DNA of 64,000 nucleotides, from NCBI GenBank assembly GCA_036250195.1, contig JAVHZZ010000001.1, positions 398,464,117 through 398,528,116 on the forward strand, given 5' to 3'. The translations under genes were made by a program, and so were the position numbers. The notes beneath the pieces are model-generated. The model did not search any database, was not told the origin of the DNA, and saw nothing but the letters and a program-made list of their open reading frames with translations. The DNA comes from Mixophyes australis. Its lineage: Eukaryota; Chordata; Amphibia; Anura; Limnodynastidae. Below are positions 59,556-64,000 of the stretch, in pieces; the stretch's first letter is position 1, and each line of letters starts with the position of its first letter.

Positions 59556-60584
59556 CACTCACTGCTAGACTTTCCATATTTTATGTATCTCTTTATTTTC
59601 CAAACAGTACCCCAACATTTCAGGATCCAGACCAGCAGCTGCTGAGCTTTGGAGACTAGCAGCAACAGGTAGGGAAAGCCTAAAGAACAGGTGGAGAGAG
59701 CAGAACAGTTTGCCAGCTGTTCTGAATCTGGTGGGGCAGTCCTTAATAAGCAGTACAGTGTGAAGAGGGACATACATCCCAACTATCCTTGAAGTCAGAA
59801 TAAAGTCCTGACTGAGTGGGACTGTCACATAAAATTGTGACTGCCCCACCAGAATCAGGACAATTGTCTATCATTACCCATGTATTTGAAGTGGATAGGA
59901 AGAGTTGGAAAGCAGCCTAGCACTGTCTGAAATGATAGCCACTCCGGTTGTATACAATATGTCGGCGTGGCATAGAAACACCCCTGTAGCAATCCTGCGT
60001 TTGCCCCTGCACCTCTACATTAAATTAAACTCATACATGCAATTTGCTGTTTTTTTTTGTAATGTGCAATCTTATTACTCACTGATTTACAAGAAGGGCA
60101 TTCTGTTACAGAAAGATAATATACAATAATATAGTGAAACAGAAGGTAGGGATGGTTCTTATGAAACAAACTTATGGTCATAAAACTACAATAATGCACC
60201 TTGACTGTGAAGTATCAGTTCAGCACTCCTACACTAACACGTTATCATAGCTCATTGAGAACTGACTTGACACTTGCATGGATGGAATATACGGAGAAAG
60301 CAGAAGTATCACTTGTATCACATGATTACATTCACAAATTTATAATTATCTATATAGATAAACATAACTTTCCCTTTCTAACTTAATCTTACTTAATGTA
60401 AATATTTCCCTTTCAGCAATAACTACCCCAAGTGTCCGGAGCTCTGTCTTTAACGACCACCATGAATTGCTGAAGAAGTGAGCCACACCAACACCATAAT
60501 GCTCTCAGGAACTTCTTTTCTCTTCCCTGACTGCTATACTGAATAACTTGATACAGTGATAGCATCTCCTCATATATTAATTCT
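59556..60584. other. No recognised gene
   Basis: Mixed sequence. The segment 60400-60584 may be more of the L2 element below, but I cannot read it. Confidence 0.5.
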
Positions 60585-61075
60585 TTGGATATTCATTCTA
60601 ATATGCCCTCCTGCCCTCTTAGATCTACCTCTGACCTGCGCCTTGTCTCATCTCTGGTAACCACCTCTCACTTGCACCTGCAAGATTTCTCTAGCGCTGC
60701 TCCCCACTTATGGATTTCCCCACCATGCCCAATCAGGCTTTCCTACAGCCTACAAATCATTAGGCGTTCTCTAAAAACTCATCTCTTTTTTTACAGCTTT
60801 CCCTATCCCTGATGATACTATTTACACTTATACACCCTCACAGTTGTCCCAATCTCTACTCTAAGCCACACTCGCTTCTCTTGTTTCAGCTGTGCCCTCT
60901 TCCACTTAGAATGTGAGCTCTCTAATGAGTAGGGTCTTTCATACCCTTTGTTTCCATGTCTGCATTTATTTTGTATGCCCTGTCTGTCCTTGTTTTATGC
61001 ATGTTCTTGTTTTCACTATTGTAAAGTGCTAGGGAGCACTGTGGTGCCTTACAAATTTACGATAATAATATATGA
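60585..61075 (+). mobile_element. L2-clade LINE 3' end
   Basis: A short C-terminal ORF2 piece (60600-60812) reads LRSTSDLRLVSSLVTT, FSSAAPHLWISPPCPIRLSY and RRSLKTHLF, the normal end of L2-type ORF2. The 3'UTR ends TATTGTAAAGTGCTAGGGAG and CTGTGGTGCCTTACAAAT with an ATAATA tail. It is a separate copy from the minus-strand L2 RT at 4235-5340. Confidence 0.88.
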
Positions 61076-61319
61076 AAACAATTGGAGGAGTTTTTGAGAT
61101 ACTACATAATACAGAACATTTATCTGGTACAATTATATCATTGTCTGTTTGTAAAGCCCAACATTAAGTAAGCACAACCTTGTTTATTTATCTTATTCAG
61201 ACTGGAGTAACTCTCTGGACATACTCATTAAAATACAATGCACTCTACAAAAGTGATATCCTCGTTTGATACAATTTTATGCCCATCTCACTCTGATTCC
61301 TACAGGAAAACTGTGTCTT

Positions 61320-61742
61320 AAGCTGGGTACACACTACACTGTTTTCATCCAATAATCGTCTCAAACAGCCGACATACGACCACTCGTTCAAAAGTCGGGT
61401 CAGTGTGTGCAGTGACACGATGGTCGAAAGTCTGCCCAAATGGACGATTATCGGCTCATTTGGTTGGTCGTACCGTTTAATATTTTCGGTCCAATCTCGT
61501 TTCCGCTGTGTAGTGTGTATAAACTTCCGACCGATCCACAACAGTGAGTACGAAATTACAGTCATTGCTCACGACAACATGGCTGTAAAAGGTCGCTAAA
61601 GGGACGTCCGCTCTTCCCTTTATCGTCCTAAACAAGGCTAGTGTGTATGCAGTCCATGGACCGAGCAATCGGATCATTGATCGTATGTAAAATCGCTAGG
61701 CATAAAAAGTTGGTTGAAATTTCTGTAATGTGTACCTACCTA
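61320..61742. mobile_element. MITE family M2, near-complete copy
   Basis: The left end AAGCTGGGTACACACTACAC and the inverted right end AGGTAGGTACACATTAC match. The interior GCTCGGTCCATGGACTGC (inverted) and CATGTTGTCGTGAGCAATGA are shared with the partial copy at 42670. The 3' half is less palindromic than family M1. Confidence 0.85.
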
Positions 61743-62338
61743 GATATAGGGACCTGAGAGGTGCACTTTTGTACCCACACCAAACTTTCAATGCAAGCGT
61801 GTGCACAAGAATAATTGTCACCATGCAGGTGATGAAATTCCTGTCCAAAATGTAGCTGACCAAATACTTATCATTGCTTGTGGAACTATCCACTCATAGA
61901 AAAAGTTTAATTACAAGTAAAAATATGCCAGGATAAATCTAGTGAATTTTGGCCCATTATCAGCTAAATGGGCTGGTATTCTGGTTGTCCAAACCAAATT
62001 TACTAAACGTAAAATATCCAGACAATTTTCAAGGTATGGTAGAGTTATATGACCACTCTACGTTCCTCATTTAAAATGCAAATTAAGAGCTGCTAAAGGG
62101 TATGACAAATAGTTTGAAACCAGAACTTTATTAGAAAACCTTCCATCTGTCTGTAATTAAGAGATATATGTGATGAAAAATGTTGTATTGGCTTCAAGGG
62201 AGCCACACTGAAAGCTATTACGCTGCAGAAGACAATTGTAATGTCTCTCTCTCTCTCTCTCTTTCTTTCTCTCGAATTGTTTTACTTAGCCACCTCATAA
62301 AGTTAGAGTAAAGAGATGCATTTGTCAATGTTCACTCT
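61743..62338. other. No recognised gene; (TC)n at 62240
   Basis: AT-rich with a CT-rich run at 62240-62275 (CTCTCTCTCTCTCTTTCTTTC). No other feature. Confidence 0.6.
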
Positions 62339-62908
62339 TTGGGTCCTATTTATCAATAATTTTTTTTCCTGCAAATCCCCCAAAAACTGCCGTTTTCAGG
62401 GAATAGCCACAAATCTAAGTACCCTGCAAATTTATCATTGGTTCTTTGCAGCAGATATCATAGATATCTGCTGCTTTACTTGTGTTTTCTAAATACATAG
62501 CAATCCCCATAGATGTCCATGGGGACTGCTATGTACCACAATTTAGCAACTTTCAAAAAAACTTTTACACATGTGGTAATGTATGCCAGCTCAGGCTGGC
62601 GTACATTACCATTTCTGATTGTTTTCAGCACTGTTAAGTGTGCAGTGTGGATGCCTGTGCGCATGCCTGAGTTATCAATCAACACATGCGCACAGAATTT
62701 GAAAGGGGGAACGAAGAAGCCACCCAGATAGCATTACGAAGATGGAGTAGTAAGTACGTTTTTTTTTTCTCACAGGAACAGCAGTTTATCGGAACTGCTG
62801 TTCCTCTGTAGGTTTTTTCATAAATGTGAGAAATTGTTCAATCCTTATCAATGCGATAAGGATTGAAAACTATTTTTCATATTTTGCCGTCCTTGTTAAA
62901 TATGCCCA
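62339..62908. mobile_element. Non-autonomous DNA transposon with multiple hairpins
   Basis: The left end TGGGTCCTATTTATCAATAA and inverted right end TGGGCATATTTAACAAGG are loosely paired. The interior has perfect hairpins: GCAGCAGATATC with inverse (62450-62475), AATGTATGCCAGC with inverse (62577-62610), CAGCAGTTTATC region (62780-62805) and ATCCTTATC...GATAAGGAT (62842-62866). No ORF and no target copy is resolved. Confidence 0.65.
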
Positions 62909-64000
62909 TTTGACTGTTAAAATAAAAAAACACTTCCATAACCTGTGAATAAAAAATAATCAGGCATCAGTCATTGTACTCATCTATGGAAATTGTATAT
63001 TAATATATATATAAATGACCTGTTAAGTAATAATAATAATAATAATCAAATTATTGATTTATATTAATTTAATTGAATTATAATAATAATAATAGGCGGA
63101 GTGAAAAATGAAGTTTGCGTAGACCTTATAGATTCTACAGTGAATAGCTCTCCTATAATTGGAGCAACAATATTTGAAAAATATTTCTTATTATAAGCAC
63201 AGTCAAGGTGTCAATGATAGATTTTATATTATTTTATATTATTTGCTGATTTTTTCTTATTGTTATAATAAGACAACCTTTTCAAAACTCATGTATTTAA
63301 GCAATCCTTCATTATACTGTTTTTTCTGTTGGTTCTTGGCAAATTGTTCTAAAGATACAGTATTTCCATACATGTATATGTATATATCGTGGAGGTCATG
63401 TTCTTTTTTAAAAAAGCTGGTCCAAACAAATAGTCACAAGAGGATATGGATGATTCTTTTACCATAACTAATTACTTAAACTACTGTACAGAGACATCAA
63501 TCTGTTTAGATAAAACACAGTTGTGTTAAAAAACAGAGAAGCTGTAGTCATAAGAAGCTGGTTTTTAGTTCAATCTGGAATTTTCCCACTTCAAAGTCCC
63601 TCACCACAAATATTGCTCACTCAAACATGAGACTAATTTATTCAGCATTGAGAATAATTGTTTATCTGCAGGTTGAGTCACCAAATATTATAAACAATAT
63701 TTATTCTCTACCCTTCAGTGTGCTATTCTTTCTTCAAACAAGGGATGTACTGAATCCACTATTTTAATCTTACACCAAATCTGAACTATATTAAATCAAT
63801 TGCACATTTTTTATTTAATTAAATTTGCATTCAAAGGTGTCATAGACATAATCCCTCACTGTAAGAACATATTACGGAGACTTACCCAAACTGCCAGCCA
63901 CCTATAGCACATAACCCCCATTTGCCAGGAATATGCTGCACAAAGATAAACCTGCCCCACTAATTTACCCGTTCAATCTCCATGTGCCTCCACATCACTC
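62909..64000. other. AT-rich with (TAA)n
   Basis: A (TAA)n/(AATAAT)n tract at 63028-63095 and low-complexity AT-rich DNA to the end of the window. An ORF at 63159-63467 is not convincing. Confidence 0.65.

Overview
The window is most simply read as intergenic or intronic DNA of a large, repeat-rich vertebrate genome, most probably an anuran amphibian. I see no exon series of a cellular protein gene, no rRNA or tRNA gene and no bacterial signature. The anuran assignment is inferred from the mix of elements: L1-type and L2-type LINEs, a Ngaro-type tyrosine-recombinase retrotransposon, Penelope-like elements, a pogo/Tigger-like transposon, a class I-like endogenous retrovirus, and many palindromic MITEs of a style common in frogs.

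Layout. 1-4180: 3' part of an L1-clade LINE (endonuclease, RT, C-terminal CCHC, poly(A)), whose only frame breaks lie at two poly-C runs. 4235-5340: decayed L2-clade RT on the minus strand. 5.5-10.7 kb: several MITEs, one minisatellite and an inverted-repeat block in AT-rich DNA. 11757-19209: a hAT-like MITE with a perfect 8-bp target duplication, split by a ~7.3-kb Ngaro element with split direct repeats (A1...B1-A2-B2), a CCHC gag-like ORF, RT/RNase H, tyrosine recombinase and an SGNH-hydrolase ORF. 19.3-25.6 kb: a second array of the minisatellite seen at 6.6 kb, then MITEs and a SINE fragment. 25.6-32.6 kb: mostly featureless AT-rich DNA with one solo LTR (29820-30528).

32.6-35.6 kb: two decayed Penelope-like elements lie head to head. 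36413-36754: a GC-rich poly(A)-tailed insertion of unknown origin with a 17-bp target duplication. 37.2-42.9 kb: SINE, LINE tails and MITEs. 44.47-57.72 kb: a minus-strand endogenous retrovirus (protease, RT, RNase H, integrase, envelope and 3' LTR; gag and 5' LTR not seen) interrupted by at least four later insertions. One of these is a Tigger-like transposon, itself interrupted by a 5'-truncated Ty3/Gypsy element with a 3' LTR; another is a solo LTR in the protease/RT region. 58.9-59.55 kb: a ~60-bp minisatellite. 60.6-64 kb: an L2 3' end, MITEs and AT-rich DNA.

There is no operon-like functional unit. What can be read is insertion history: the hAT MITE precedes Ngaro; the retrovirus precedes Tigger, which precedes Gypsy. 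The best candidates for autonomous or recently active elements are the L1 (two homopolymer frameshifts only) and Ngaro (near-identical terminal repeats, yet with a few coding breaks).
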